A stretch of 64,000 bases of DNA from JAUZOB01 sp963692465 (GCA_963692465.1 OY829943.1:682001-746000); one strand, 5' to 3'; positions 9,943 to 18,960 are shown, counted from the stretch's first letter. Program-made: numbers and translations. Notes: a model not told the origin generated them from the sequence alone.

Positions 9943-10596
9943 TCAGACCGAACCGATTTTTTCTATAATTTTATTTACAATATCGTCAGCCACCTCTTTC
10001 TTCGTTTTCAATCCAAAGTGACTGATTTTATTATCCGGTTCAATGATGGTGATCTTATTGGTATCAACCTGAAAACCGGCACCCGGATCGTTCAGTGAAT
10101 TCAGAACAATAAAATCAAGATTTTTCTTTTTGAGTTTTTCTTTTGCGTTCAGTTCTTCATCGTACGTTTCCAGTGCAAACCCAACCATAATCTGATCCGA
10201 CCTTTTCATTTTACCCAAAGAAGCTGCAATATCGCGTGTTGGCCTTAACTCAATGCAGAAATTTTCCTTTCCTCTTTTTACTTTCCGGTCTGCAACAATA
10301 ACAGGTGTAAAATCAGCTACCGCAGCAGAAAGGACAGCTCCGTCACAGAGAGAAAAATTTTCAACCGCTACCCGAAACATTTCATCTGCCGATGTAACGT
10401 TTATTCGTCGAATATTTGCATTGATTGTATATAAAGAAGTAGGACCAGCAATCAAAACGACTTCAGCGCCTTGTCCAGCAAGAGCCTCTGCAATAGCAAA
10501 TCCCATTTTCCCGGAAGAGTAATTTCCAATAAAACGGACCGGGTCTATTTTCTCGTAAGTAGGTCCCGCAGTAATAAGGAACCGTTTATCTTTTAG
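9943..10596 (-). CDS. coaB: CoaB part of CoaBC (phosphopantothenate-cysteine ligase), reached only by a -1 frame change
   Basis: This frame encodes the phosphopantothenoylcysteine synthetase half of CoaBC, second step of CoA synthesis from phosphopantothenate. From 10596 downward it reads LKDKRFLITAGPTYEKIDP, then VRFIGNYSSGKMGFAIAEAL, the complete N-terminal nucleotide-binding fold. No ATG, GTG or TTG occurs between the A run and the internal ATG at 10506, and starting at 10506 would delete that fold. The half therefore needs fusion to the upstream coaC frame: one -1 slip in the run at 10597-10606 gives a 401-residue CoaBC, the normal length. The alternatives are a homopolymer sequencing error or a genuine mutation. 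The ligase ends IIEKIGSV. Confidence 0.85.
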   Translation of the reverse strand, partial: LKDKRFLITAGPTYEKIDPVRFIGNYSSGKMGFAIAEALAGQGAEVVLIAGPTSLYTINANIRRINVTSADEMFRVAVENFSLCDGAVLSAAVADFTPVIVADRKVKRGKENFCIELRPTRDIAASLGKMKRSDQIMVGFALETYDEELNAKEKLKKKNLDFIVLNSLNDPGAGFQVDTNKITIIEPDNKISHFGLKTKKEVADDIVNKIIEKIGSV

Positions 10597-10606
10597 TTTT
10601 TTTTTT
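10593..10606 (-). other. A10 run with -1 slippery heptamer and immediate stop at the coaC/coaB junction
   Basis: On the minus strand the coaC frame reads GAA AAA AAA AAC TAA. It contains the heptamer A AAA AAC in the correct phase for tandem -1 slippage, with the zero-frame stop directly after it. Slipping back one base continues CTA AAA GAT AAA CGG into the full CoaB domain. The ten As lie at 10597-10606. Confidence 0.6.
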
Positions 10607-11147
10607 CGTTGAGGAATGCAGAAAGAATCTCAACGATCTTTTCAGGTTCCTCCATTCTACCTTTTCCATTCAGTCCACTTGCAAGCACACCCGACTGAGG
10701 TTCGATAATATGATTTCCAAAAGAACGGAGAAGCTTTATATTTTGTTGGGTAGATGGATGAGCAAACATATCCAGGTCCATTGCCGGAGCAACGAAAACC
10801 GGGCATTTTGCCGACAGATAAGTTGTTATCAACATATTATCAGCAATACCGCTGGCCATTTTTCCAATAGTTGATGCAGTTGCAGGAGCAATAATCATTA
10901 CATCAGCCCACAACCCAAGATCAACATGACTATGCCATGTACCATCATTTGCCGAAAAAAATTCACTAATAACAGGTTTTCCAGACAAAGCCGAAAGGGT
11001 TACCGGAGTTATAAACTCTTTGCCTGAAGGAGTTATTACAACCTGAACCTCCGCACCCTCTTTTATCAGGAGGCGTAAAAGGAAAGCTGCCTTATAAGCA
11101 GCAATACTTCCTGTTATTCCCAATATAATTTTTTTCCCTTTTAACAT
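10593..11147 (-). CDS. coaC: CoaC part of CoaBC (phosphopantothenoylcysteine decarboxylase)
   Basis: The 184-residue frame is the FMN-dependent decarboxylase half of CoaBC, which converts phosphopantothenoylcysteine to phosphopantetheine. It shows the flavoprotein start KKIILGITGSIAAYKAAFLL, the catalytic-histidine region TWHSHVDLGLWAD and the substrate clamp VAPAMDLDMF. The frame ends SAFLNEKKN with a stop directly after the A10 run. In related genomes CoaC and CoaB form one polypeptide of about 400 residues. The gene starts 18 bases after the rpoZ-like gene, in the bamD operon. Confidence 0.92.
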   Translation of the reverse strand: MLKGKKIILGITGSIAAYKAAFLLRLLIKEGAEVQVVITPSGKEFITPVTLSALSGKPVISEFFSANDGTWHSHVDLGLWADVMIIAPATASTIGKMASGIADNMLITTYLSAKCPVFVAPAMDLDMFAHPSTQQNIKLLRSFGNHIIEPQSGVLASGLNGKGRMEEPEKIVEILSAFLNEKKN

Positions 11148-11165
11148 TTCAGTATTCGTATCCGG

Positions 11166-11525
11166 CTATTCTTCCCCTTCAACCACATCCTCTTCCTTGC
11201 CTTTTGCTTCTTTGGCTGGGTTACGATAATAGATTTGTCCATCCATATATTCCTGAAGAGCAATTAAAGTCGGTTTGGGCAGACGTTCGTAAAATTTAGA
11301 TATTTCGATCTGTTCGCGATTTTCGAAAACCTCTTCCAGATTATCCGTATACGAAGCGAATTCCTGTAATTTCTGATTAAGCTCTTCCTTCATCTCAGAA
11401 CTAATCTGATTAGCCCTTTTCCCTAAAATCATCAACGTTTCGTAAATATTACCGGTATCCCCAACTAAAGCCTGAAGGTTTCTGGGGTTGGTCGTTGAAT
11501 CTGCTTTGATTTTTTTGTAATCCAT
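11166..11525 (-). CDS. rpoZ: RNA polymerase omega subunit, Bacteroidetes type (Rpb6 family)
   Basis: The 119-residue protein matches the small Rpb6/omega-like family placed between bamD and coaBC in Bacteroidota. The conserved core NIYETLMILGKRANQISSEM (about residues 28-47) corresponds to the omega helix that clamps the beta-prime subunit. A second conserved stretch is KPTLIALQEYMDGQIYYRNP. The tail is acidic (KGKEEDVVEGEE). Only 3 bases separate it from bamD. Assignment as omega rests on family and synteny; the protein is longer than the enterobacterial omega. Confidence 0.8.
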   Translation of the reverse strand: MDYKKIKADSTTNPRNLQALVGDTGNIYETLMILGKRANQISSEMKEELNQKLQEFASYTDNLEEVFENREQIEISKFYERLPKPTLIALQEYMDGQIYYRNPAKEAKGKEEDVVEGEE

Positions 11526-11528
11526 ATG

Positions 11529-12347
11529 TTATTGAGCGTTTTTTTCCTGTGAGTTATTCATCAATCTTGTTAATTCACTAAAATATTTTCCTGCCTCTTT
11601 TTTCCACGCGCTTTTAGGAAACTCATCCATAAAAGTATAATACTCATCAATTGCGGCAGTTAAACGATCGTGCTGTTTATCCTGAACACTATTGATAGCA
11701 AGAAGATATTTAGATCTTAGAAGCATGTACTTCATTTCTTCGCGATATTTCGTTTCGGGGTAATCCTTAAGACAATTGGTCAGAGCCACATCCGAAGCCT
11801 TATAATATCCGAGATCGTAATACAATTTAGCATTAAGATACTCTTTATATGCCAGTTTATCCCGCATTTCATCAATCAGTCGATTTGCCTCTTCAACACG
11901 TTGACTACTCGGATATAGATTTATAAAAAGTTGAAAAGCATCAATTCCCTGTTCGGTAACCGTCTGATCGAGTCGTGGTTTTGGTGAATCCAAATAGAAA
12001 CAATATCCCACTAGAAACTGAGACTCTTCAGCATATTCACAGCGTGAATAATCTTTCACCAGACGTTTAAAATAAGTTCCTGCCGAAGGATAATCTTTAT
12101 CCCCCATATAACCTTTTGCCAGATAATAATATACACTCGGAGCCTTACTGGTTCCGTTGTATACACGGGTTAAATCGCTTAAAATCTGACTAGACTTTGT
12201 ATAGTCTTTATTGTTATAATATTCAATAGCGCGCTTGTATTTGAATTCATTATCAGAACTCGTAAGCACCTTGTTATAATCACCGCAGGAAGTGAATAAC
12301 AATGCAAGAAGCGCCAGAATTAAAAAACGATCACTCATCCGAATCAT
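11529..12347 (-). CDS. bamD: Outer membrane assembly lipoprotein BamD
   Basis: BamD is a lipoprotein component of the beta-barrel assembly machine at the inner face of the outer membrane. From the chosen ATG the signal sequence is MIRMSDRFLILALLALLFTS with the lipobox LFTSC at residue 21. The rest (about 250 residues) is a row of TPR-like helical hairpins, for example KRAIEYYNNKDYTKSSQILS and AGTYFKRLVKDYSRCEYAEE. An ATG at 12362 is also in frame but overlaps a TACTTTTG promoter box. ATGs at 12347 and 12338 are the plausible starts. It is the first gene of the operon reaching down to recN. Confidence 0.9.
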   Translation of the reverse strand: MIRMSDRFLILALLALLFTSCGDYNKVLTSSDNEFKYKRAIEYYNNKDYTKSSQILSDLTRVYNGTSKAPSVYYYLAKGYMGDKDYPSAGTYFKRLVKDYSRCEYAEESQFLVGYCFYLDSPKPRLDQTVTEQGIDAFQLFINLYPSSQRVEEANRLIDEMRDKLAYKEYLNAKLYYDLGYYKASDVALTNCLKDYPETKYREEMKYMLLRSKYLLAINSVQDKQHDRLTAAIDEYYTFMDEFPKSAWKKEAGKYFSELTRLMNNSQEKNAQ

Positions 12348-12351
12348 TTTG

Positions 12352-12359
12352 CAAAAGTA
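12352..12359 (-). promoter_or_regulatory. -7 box of the bamD operon
   Basis: On the minus strand the bases are TACTTTTG, a match to TAnnTTTG. Transcription would start at about 12345-12348, on or beside the possible start codon at 12347, so the leader would be very short or absent. The nearest TTTG upstream is 24 bases away, longer than usual. Confidence 0.45.
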
Positions 12360-12435
12360 CATTTTTTCATTTTGTCTCTAATGCAAATATGCAAGTTTTC
12401 TTCATAATATCATTAGTTTTCATCAGATTTAACAA

Positions 12436-12466
12436 TTTGGCAGTAAAACAAAAAAGGTTATTTTTG
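12436..12466 (+). promoter_or_regulatory. Promoter of the alpha-oxoamine synthase gene
   Basis: TTTG at 12436-12439 and TATTTTTG at 12459-12466 are separated by 19 bases, the canonical Bacteroidetes spacing. Initiation is expected near 12472, leaving a leader of about 20 bases. Confidence 0.7.
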
Positions 12467-12494
12467 CAATCGTGTAAACTAAAATTATACAATC

Positions 12495-13742
12495 GTGGAT
12501 ATTTTTGCTAAAATAAAAGTCGATAAAGGCAATCTCGGTCAATATCAAAAACAGGCCCATGGTTACTTCGCGTTTCCTAAACTTGAAGGAGAGATCGGTC
12601 CCCGTATGCGCTTCAGAGGGAAGGAAGTTTTAACGTGGAGTCTCAATAACTACCTGGGACTTGCAAACCATCCGGAAGTTAGAAAAGTTGATGCAGAAGC
12701 AGCAGCACAATGGGGACTCGCCTATCCCATGGGAGCAAGAATTATGTCAGGTCAAACCAACAGTCACGAGGAATTAGAAAGAAAATTAGCAGAATTTGTA
12801 GGTAAACCCGATGCATTTCTCCTTAATTACGGATACCAGGGAATGATTTCCATCGTCGATACCATTTGTGGTCGTAACGACGTTATTGTTTACGATGCAG
12901 AAGCACATGCCTGTATCATTGACGGAATTCGTCTCCACATGGGCAAACGCTTTGTCTATGCACACAATGATATGGACAGCCTTCGCAAGCAACTAGAACA
13001 CGCAACCAATTTAGCACAAACAACCGGAGGCGGAATACTCGTCATCACTGAAGGCGTTTATGGAATGTCAGGTGATCTTGCCAAACTGGATGAAATCGTT
13101 AAACTAAAAGAAGAATTCTCATTCCGCATCTTAGTCGATGATGCACATGGTTTCGGAACGATGGGTAAAACAGGAGCCGGAACCCCTGAACATTTTGGAG
13201 TTTCCGATCAGATAGATCTTCATTTTGGAACATTTGCCAAAGCAATGGCAGGTTTCGGCGCATTTGTTGCCTGTGATGAAGAAATCTGTAATTATCTTCG
13301 TTACAACATGCGTTCTCAAACATTTGCCAAATCACTCCCGATGCCCATGGTTATTGGAGCTATAAAGCGACTTGAAATACTCCGTACACATCCTGAATTA
13401 AAAGATAATCTTTGGAAAATAGTAAATGCCTTACAAAGTGGATTAAAACAGATGGGGTTCAATCTAGGAGTCACCAACTCACCGGTCACTCCGGTTTATC
13501 TCTCCGGAAGTGTTAATGAAGGGACCAATGTAGTGATGGATTTAAGAGAAAATTACAATATATTTTGCTCCATCGTAGTGTATCCTGTTATTCCTAAAGG
13601 AGAATTATTATTGAGACTCATTCCAACAGCCAGTCACACCCTTGAAGATGTTAATTACACCATAAAAGCATTTTCAGCCGTTCGTAAAAAGCTGGAAGAA
13701 GGTAAATATTCAACCAGTCAGTTTGCACAGGTCAGTCGATAA
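12495..13742 (+). CDS. PLP-dependent alpha-oxoamine synthase family protein (SPT/KBL-like)
   Basis: The 415-residue fold-type I PLP enzyme belongs to the family of serine palmitoyltransferase, 2-amino-3-ketobutyrate CoA ligase and related acyl-CoA:amino acid condensing enzymes. Visible family segments are SLNNYLGLANHPEVRK near residue 52, DAEAHACIIDGIRLH, the PLP-aspartate region ILVDDAHGFGTMGKTGAG, and the Schiff-base lysine in FGTFAKAMAGFGAF. The start is a GTG, placed by the promoter and the family N-terminus. The likely role in Bacteroidales is sphingolipid or sulfonolipid base formation, but substrate choice cannot be read from the sequence. It is divergent from bamD. Confidence 0.8.
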   Translation: MDIFAKIKVDKGNLGQYQKQAHGYFAFPKLEGEIGPRMRFRGKEVLTWSLNNYLGLANHPEVRKVDAEAAAQWGLAYPMGARIMSGQTNSHEELERKLAEFVGKPDAFLLNYGYQGMISIVDTICGRNDVIVYDAEAHACIIDGIRLHMGKRFVYAHNDMDSLRKQLEHATNLAQTTGGGILVITEGVYGMSGDLAKLDEIVKLKEEFSFRILVDDAHGFGTMGKTGAGTPEHFGVSDQIDLHFGTFAKAMAGFGAFVACDEEICNYLRYNMRSQTFAKSLPMPMVIGAIKRLEILRTHPELKDNLWKIVNALQSGLKQMGFNLGVTNSPVTPVYLSGSVNEGTNVVMDLRENYNIFCSIVVYPVIPKGELLLRLIPTASHTLEDVNYTIKAFSAVRKKLEEGKYSTSQFAQVSR

Positions 13743-13761
13743 AATATTATTCAATTTTTAT

Positions 13762-13801
13762 AAAAAAAGCCTGTCTTTCAAACAAAAGACAGGCTTTTTT
13801 A
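13762..13801. terminator. Bidirectional intrinsic terminator
   Basis: A 15-bp perfect stem (AAAAAGCCTGTCTTT at 13764-13778 with AAAGACAGGCTTTTT at 13785-13799) is flanked by A and T runs. It can end both the plus-strand synthase gene and the minus-strand GH3 transcript. Confidence 0.88.
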
Positions 13802-13911
13802 TTTTCAACAATTTAATATTTCAAACCGACACCCAATGGACTATTTTTCCACAGTAGAGCGATTTGGGTAAAATACATCATACTCTTAAATGCATATCAT
13901 CAACATTGATT

Positions 13912-16425
13912 TTACAATGAAATATTTGCAGAAGAAAGAATCTTTCGTGAATTCTCTCCCGCCTGAATTTCGTACCGACATTTATCAACTACCCATCCTT
14001 TTACTTCATCGTAATAAGAAAACGCATCAGAGCCAAGATTAAATTCAACTGTTTGTGTTTCCCCAGCTTTCAGATAAACCTTTTTGAATGCTTTCAGCTC
14101 ATGCACCGGACGACTCACAGTCGGATTAATCGGTTTTACATAAATTTGAACAACCTCATAGCCAGCTCTCTTACCGCTATTCTTTATATTGACACTGCAC
14201 GATACCTTATCATCCTTTTTCTGTAAGCTCAGTTTCCCATAAGAAAACGAAGTATAACTTAAGCCCTGACCAAAGGTAAATTCAGGTGCAACGTTTTTAG
14301 TATCAAAGTACCGGTAGCCCAACATGAGTTTCTCAGTATAATTGACAAAATCGTTATTTTGCGATCCGAACTTGACACATGGAGAGTCTGCCAATTTTTT
14401 AGGCCAGGTAAAAGGCAATCTTCCAGACGGATCAACATTACCGAACAGAATATCAGCAATCGCATTTCCGCCTTCCATTCCAGGATACCAGGCTTCCAGC
14501 ACTGAAGATACATTGGGCAACCATCCTCCAAGTTCCAATGGAGAACCATTAATCAATACGACACTGACATTTTTATTCAATTTTGCAATGTGATTAATCA
14601 TTTTCTCTTGTATTCCGGGGAATGTCATACTTACTCTATCTCTGCCTTCCGTATCCAAACTATTATCAATTCCACCGACAAAAACCACTGCATCAGCCGT
14701 CTTTGCCGCAGCATCCATCTTGGTCCATTTTTCTTGTTGTAATGAAGAACCAGGCATTTCCCATTCTATACGGATAGCCGCATCTCCAACCCCTTTAGCA
14801 TAGATAACACACAAATGATAGGGTGTTCCTTTTTTCAAATCAACAGCAGCAGTCACCGTTCCCGCTCCCCGACCTTTGTCAGCAATAGCGATTGGTGCTC
14901 CGCCCCATTCATCATGATAACACAGAGCAGAACCACCACCGACAATAAACCGGAAAGTGTATTTCCCATCGACAGGAGCCATTATTTGAGCATCAAAACG
15001 AGCCTCTCTAAATGCATTTACATCAATTGACGGATCCGGAGATTTCATCTCCCACATAAAATTAACATTCGATTCGACCCGTTCCATAACAGGTTTCTCT
15101 TTGCCTTTAACGTAATATCTCGCTCTAAATCCATTCACTCCATTAACCGGCTTCATTGCACTGGCTGGAATAAGATTATACCCGCCTAAATCATCTGAAG
15201 AGATATACTCAACCTGATCAGCTCCCACCACATTCTTTATTCCCTGCAACGTTGTGACTTCATAAGGCGATTCGACCCAGGAACTACCCCCCATTGCTAA
15301 AATACAAAAGCGTTTATCAGCACTGGGACCAGTAACCAACACTTTCTTCAATCGTGTTTTATCTAACGGCAACGCTTTGTTTTTATTTTTCAACAAGACA
15401 ATTCCCTCATTGGCCATTTCGCGGGCAACCTGCTGATGTTCTTTTGTATTCAGAGTTGCTCCGGCTTTAAGATCTCTGCCATCCAGTACACCGATCCGTC
15501 CATATATTCTCAGTATACGTCTTACTTTTTCATCAATAATACTTTCCGGCACACGGCCAGCCTTAACCGCTTCCAAAAGAGGAGTTCCAAAACCACAGTT
15601 ATCTCCCCCAGGCATAGAAATGTCCAACCCGGCAAAAGCTGCTTTATCAACAGAACGAGTCTGTAGCCAATCAGTTATGACAAAACCATCAAAACCGAAC
15701 TCCTTTTTAAGAATATCGGTCAACATCTTCTTGCTATCACTAACAAACTCTTTATTCATACCATTAGCCGAAGTCATAATAGCAGCAACCTTTGCTTCAC
15801 GAGCAGCAGCGGCAAAAGCCGGAAGATAAATCTCATGCATCGTGCGATCATCAATCATCGACATATAAAAGTTTCTGTTTTCTTCCCGATTATTGCAGGC
15901 ATAATGTTTAAGACATGCAGCAACACCCTCGCTCTGAATTCCCTTTATCTGCCCAACGGTAATTGCACTGTTCAGATAAGGATCCTCCGTATAATATTCA
16001 AAGAACCGTCCACCTAAAGGATCTCTTAAAATGTTACAAGCAGGTCCCAACAACACGCCTCTACCTAAAGCTCTTGTTTCTTCACCCATCACTTTCCCTG
16101 CCTTTTCAACAATCTGAGGGTTCCAGGTTGCACCGAATAACACTCCTGAAGGAAAAGCCGTCGTACCAGCCTGAGCATTAGGTCCTCGCGGTCCGTCTGT
16201 ACATCTCACATTCGGGATATTCAAACGACTTATACCCTTAAATCCGAAATCGCCTCCAGAACACATTGCAACTTTCTCTTCGATAGTCAGCTGTTTGAGT
16301 ATCTGGTCTACTTTTTGTTCCAACTCCTGATTTGTTCCCCCGTATGGTTGAGCAAACAGAGGGCTACTCATAAAAGAGCCCAATACCAGGACAAGAGATA
16401 ACAAAGTTTGTTTCATGTTTTTCAT
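13912..16425 (-). CDS. Secreted GH3 glycoside hydrolase with PA14 insertion
   Basis: The 837-residue protein has a signal peptide ending ...PLFAQ. The GH3 barrel contains CTDGPRGPNAQ and the nucleophile region GFDGFVITDWLQTRS (Asp252). The second alpha/beta domain is interrupted by a PA14-like domain (about residues 425-565: GFRARYYV, GKYTFRFIVGGGSALCYHD), as in PA14-bearing beta-glucosidases. After it, SLDTEGRDR carries the likely acid/base Glu. A C-terminal fibronectin III-like domain ends the protein. Such enzymes remove terminal beta-linked glucose or related sugars from periplasmic oligosaccharides; exact specificity is unknown. It is the last enzyme gene of the locus, 321 bases after GH89. 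Confidence 0.92.
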   Translation of the reverse strand: MKNMKQTLLSLVLVLGSFMSSPLFAQPYGGTNQELEQKVDQILKQLTIEEKVAMCSGGDFGFKGISRLNIPNVRCTDGPRGPNAQAGTTAFPSGVLFGATWNPQIVEKAGKVMGEETRALGRGVLLGPACNILRDPLGGRFFEYYTEDPYLNSAITVGQIKGIQSEGVAACLKHYACNNREENRNFYMSMIDDRTMHEIYLPAFAAAAREAKVAAIMTSANGMNKEFVSDSKKMLTDILKKEFGFDGFVITDWLQTRSVDKAAFAGLDISMPGGDNCGFGTPLLEAVKAGRVPESIIDEKVRRILRIYGRIGVLDGRDLKAGATLNTKEHQQVAREMANEGIVLLKNKNKALPLDKTRLKKVLVTGPSADKRFCILAMGGSSWVESPYEVTTLQGIKNVVGADQVEYISSDDLGGYNLIPASAMKPVNGVNGFRARYYVKGKEKPVMERVESNVNFMWEMKSPDPSIDVNAFREARFDAQIMAPVDGKYTFRFIVGGGSALCYHDEWGGAPIAIADKGRGAGTVTAAVDLKKGTPYHLCVIYAKGVGDAAIRIEWEMPGSSLQQEKWTKMDAAAKTADAVVFVGGIDNSLDTEGRDRVSMTFPGIQEKMINHIAKLNKNVSVVLINGSPLELGGWLPNVSSVLEAWYPGMEGGNAIADILFGNVDPSGRLPFTWPKKLADSPCVKFGSQNNDFVNYTEKLMLGYRYFDTKNVAPEFTFGQGLSYTSFSYGKLSLQKKDDKVSCSVNIKNSGKRAGYEVVQIYVKPINPTVSRPVHELKAFKKVYLKAGETQTVEFNLGSDAFSYYDEVKGWVVDKCRYEIQAGENSRKILSSANISL

Positions 16426-16450
16426 CTATCTATTTTCTTATTTTACAAAT

Positions 16451-16615
16451 TCAACCTTCAGAAAGAACTCTATTGCTGATCTTCCTCAGTACTTTAAACC
16501 TGTTTTTAGCTCTCTCAAAAGCGTTTGGGAATGTATTTTTTCACCATTCACTTACAATTAATACAGTTGATCCCAAGTTTTTTAATTCTTCCGGTAAAGC
16601 TATATCGGTTGTCAT
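16451..16615 (-). pseudogene. Possible decayed ORF fragment in the 321-base gap between GH89 and GH3
   Basis: Minus-strand translation gives MTTDIALPEELKNLGSTVL then IVSEW, an in-frame TGA, then KNTFPNAFERAKNRFKVLRK and ISNRVLSEG before a TGA. Both pieces are in one frame and look protein-like, but I do not recognise the family and no upstream continuation is open beyond about 45 bases. It may be a gene remnant or chance. A weak TTTTGT...ACAAAA palindrome lies at 16640-16655. I see nothing else in 16426-16746. Confidence 0.25.
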
Positions 16616-16746
16616 CAAAAAACAATTTGTAAAATGTGCTTTTGTTTATACAAAATGATTTTAGTCCATACTGCCCGCTGAAAATGGCAATATAACTCAT
16701 CAACTTTAGTTACCTCAAGTCCAGATTATTTTAAAGACATCTACTA

Positions 16747-18900
16747 CTATTCATCTCGAAATATCTTTTTAACCATCTTCACTGAATTTCCTAATGGAAT
16801 AACTGGATAGGTGTCACGCTGACTAACCCATTCCGCCTCCATACTGAAAAAATCAATTGGTTTCAAATCCCTATTTTCTTTTAATGCCAACTCGCACTCC
16901 AGAATAAATACTTTCCAACGAGGTAAGTATAATCCACTTAAGAGTCCAGCCCATTCTTTATGAGCGTACTCATGCAGTTCCGTCGCCGGATTATCCGGTC
17001 CCCAGTAGGTTATCTGTGCCCTTGCATTCCGTTCTAAAAGATTCTTATCCGCAACCGTCTTTCCCAAGGCTCGGGACTGTGCAATCCAGGTTCCCAGCAT
17101 AAACTCTCTCCGGGTCGACAACAACTCTTCTTCCTGCTGTAAAACAGACAGAAATTTATCCGCACTAACTTTAAATCCCTCCAAATCTTTTTGGGCAAAA
17201 GCATCCTGCATTTTTTTATAAAGAGCCCTCCCCCTGTTGGCAAGAACCTGCCTGGCTATATCCACCAGATCATACTGATAAGCATCAACGTTTCCCAATT
17301 CATCCGAAGCTTCCATGAATTTCTTTAATGCCGCTTCTACCATCGATGGATCATAGTAAAATTTAGTATTGCCACAACTCGACACGCTGGTGATATTCAA
17401 TGACGGGCGGGCACAGATAATAGCTTCTACAGCCCCTTCCTGATCGGTCAGATTACTCTTGTAGACTGAATTTTGCAACAATGTCCAGGCTTCCTCCACT
17501 GATTGCGGAGCCCAACCATAGCGACTCTGTACATATCCGTGTAACCACTCCGACACATTAACCGGCTGATTCGTCCAGCCCATCCGATAATGCAAATCAA
17601 AATAAACCGGGTTATTCAGCATCCCTTCCGGCATTGCCCCGATCCCGACCATGGTCTTCCCTGCAGAAGTTGATAAAGCCCGGGCCGGCTCAGTTGCCAG
17701 TCGATCAAAACGGCCATACAGTCCTGTTTTCTCTCCGAAATTCGACACCGAACACCATACCCAGTTATGTTGCTCATAGCCATCTCTGATTTCCCAATTA
17801 TTGGCTCCTTCTCCGAACAGATCCAGCACTAAAGCCTCTTCTTTTTTCAATCCTTTTAACAATTCTTTCGACGGATTACCACTCCATCCCTGCAAGACCC
17901 ATACGGCCTGAGGATTCTGCTTCTTCATTTCCGAATAAACAGCATGGGCCACTTCCTGTTCTGTAATTCCCTCACGGCGACCCCCTTCGTGAAATGGTTC
18001 TCCCCCATAAAAGCGAACCTCTCCGTAGAGTTTCTTCATCTCTTTATAATAAACAGCAGCCATTGCCTTAAACAACGAATCACCAGGCATCAATATCGGC
18101 GGTCGGCGGAAAATATTAACCCATTTTCCTTGCTCAACAATGCGCGCCTTCGGATAATGATTCATCAACGAATACGGAACCATTCCGTAGAAGCCCTGAA
18201 GAACCGGTTCGATCTGCAACTCCCGCATCCGCTTCAGAATGAACTGTTCGGTCTTGCTCCGTTCGTCAACCATTGACAGCAACACAGGTCCGCCCCAGCC
18301 TTCGAGGTTACCCATCAGCCACCAGGCTTCAAAGGCCGGTCCCGGGATAAACATTAAAGCCTCTTGCTGTGTGTATCCGAAATGTGTCAGGGTATTCAGC
18401 CATACCTTTTCCATTCCATTGGTCATCAGGGCCAGGTTAATCCCGTTCAGCGCCATCCAGTCCAATCCCCGTTCCCATTCTCTCGGTCCCCAGAACGACA
18501 TGGAGTAATTTAATGTACAATAATTCAAAAAGTAACGGTAACGATACGGAGACATTTGTTTCACCGTGCCCTCAATCTCGGGCAAAGCAGATACCGGGGC
18601 AAGATTACTCCCGGTCAGCGAGTAAAAGCGGTGACAATATTTTTCCAGATACCAGTTGAAGCCCATTCCTCCGGCCGGAATGCCCGAGGCCGCAATTATC
18701 AGCTTCCCGTTTTGGGTACTTAACTCAAATACATCTTTCCCATTTTCCCGTGGTATCGGACGCAATACATACTTCCCGCTCATCCACGGACAAACACGAT
18801 TAATAACCTGTCGTAACGGAGACAGGTTCTGTGCCTCCGAAATGTCTGCCAGTAAAAGCATAACAACAAGTGACAGACCTATTCTTTTTAATATTCTCAT
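16747..18900 (-). CDS. GH89 alpha-N-acetylglucosaminidase
   Basis: The 717-residue protein has a signal peptide (MRILKRIGLSLVVMLLLADISEAQ) and then the NAGLU N-terminal, TIM-barrel and C-terminal domains in order. Key segments: SFWGPREWERGLDWMALNGI near residue 137, GPAFEAWWLMGNLEGWGGP, GGEPFHEGGRRE with the predicted acid/base Glu305, and IGAMPEGMLNNPVYF with the predicted nucleophile Glu425. These match human Glu316 and Glu446 by motif. GH89 enzymes release non-reducing terminal alpha-GlcNAc. It is 60 bases after the upstream GH3 gene, probably cotranscribed. Confidence 0.95.
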   Translation of the reverse strand: MRILKRIGLSLVVMLLLADISEAQNLSPLRQVINRVCPWMSGKYVLRPIPRENGKDVFELSTQNGKLIIAASGIPAGGMGFNWYLEKYCHRFYSLTGSNLAPVSALPEIEGTVKQMSPYRYRYFLNYCTLNYSMSFWGPREWERGLDWMALNGINLALMTNGMEKVWLNTLTHFGYTQQEALMFIPGPAFEAWWLMGNLEGWGGPVLLSMVDERSKTEQFILKRMRELQIEPVLQGFYGMVPYSLMNHYPKARIVEQGKWVNIFRRPPILMPGDSLFKAMAAVYYKEMKKLYGEVRFYGGEPFHEGGRREGITEQEVAHAVYSEMKKQNPQAVWVLQGWSGNPSKELLKGLKKEEALVLDLFGEGANNWEIRDGYEQHNWVWCSVSNFGEKTGLYGRFDRLATEPARALSTSAGKTMVGIGAMPEGMLNNPVYFDLHYRMGWTNQPVNVSEWLHGYVQSRYGWAPQSVEEAWTLLQNSVYKSNLTDQEGAVEAIICARPSLNITSVSSCGNTKFYYDPSMVEAALKKFMEASDELGNVDAYQYDLVDIARQVLANRGRALYKKMQDAFAQKDLEGFKVSADKFLSVLQQEEELLSTRREFMLGTWIAQSRALGKTVADKNLLERNARAQITYWGPDNPATELHEYAHKEWAGLLSGLYLPRWKVFILECELALKENRDLKPIDFFSMEAEWVSQRDTYPVIPLGNSVKMVKKIFRDE

Positions 18901-18960
18901 AGATTGGTTTATTGTGGTTTTATTTCATGTTTTAACAATCGCAACTCATAATAATATGAT

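Noticed and set aside
10506..10508. Internal ATG as start of an independent CoaB protein
   Set aside because: It would remove the TAGPTYEKIDP nucleotide-binding segment, which is fully preserved upstream in the same frame.
16640..16655. Palindrome TTTTGTTTATACAAAA as an operator or terminator
   Set aside because: Only 6 bp of AT-rich stem and no neighbouring promoter; expected by chance in AT-rich DNA.
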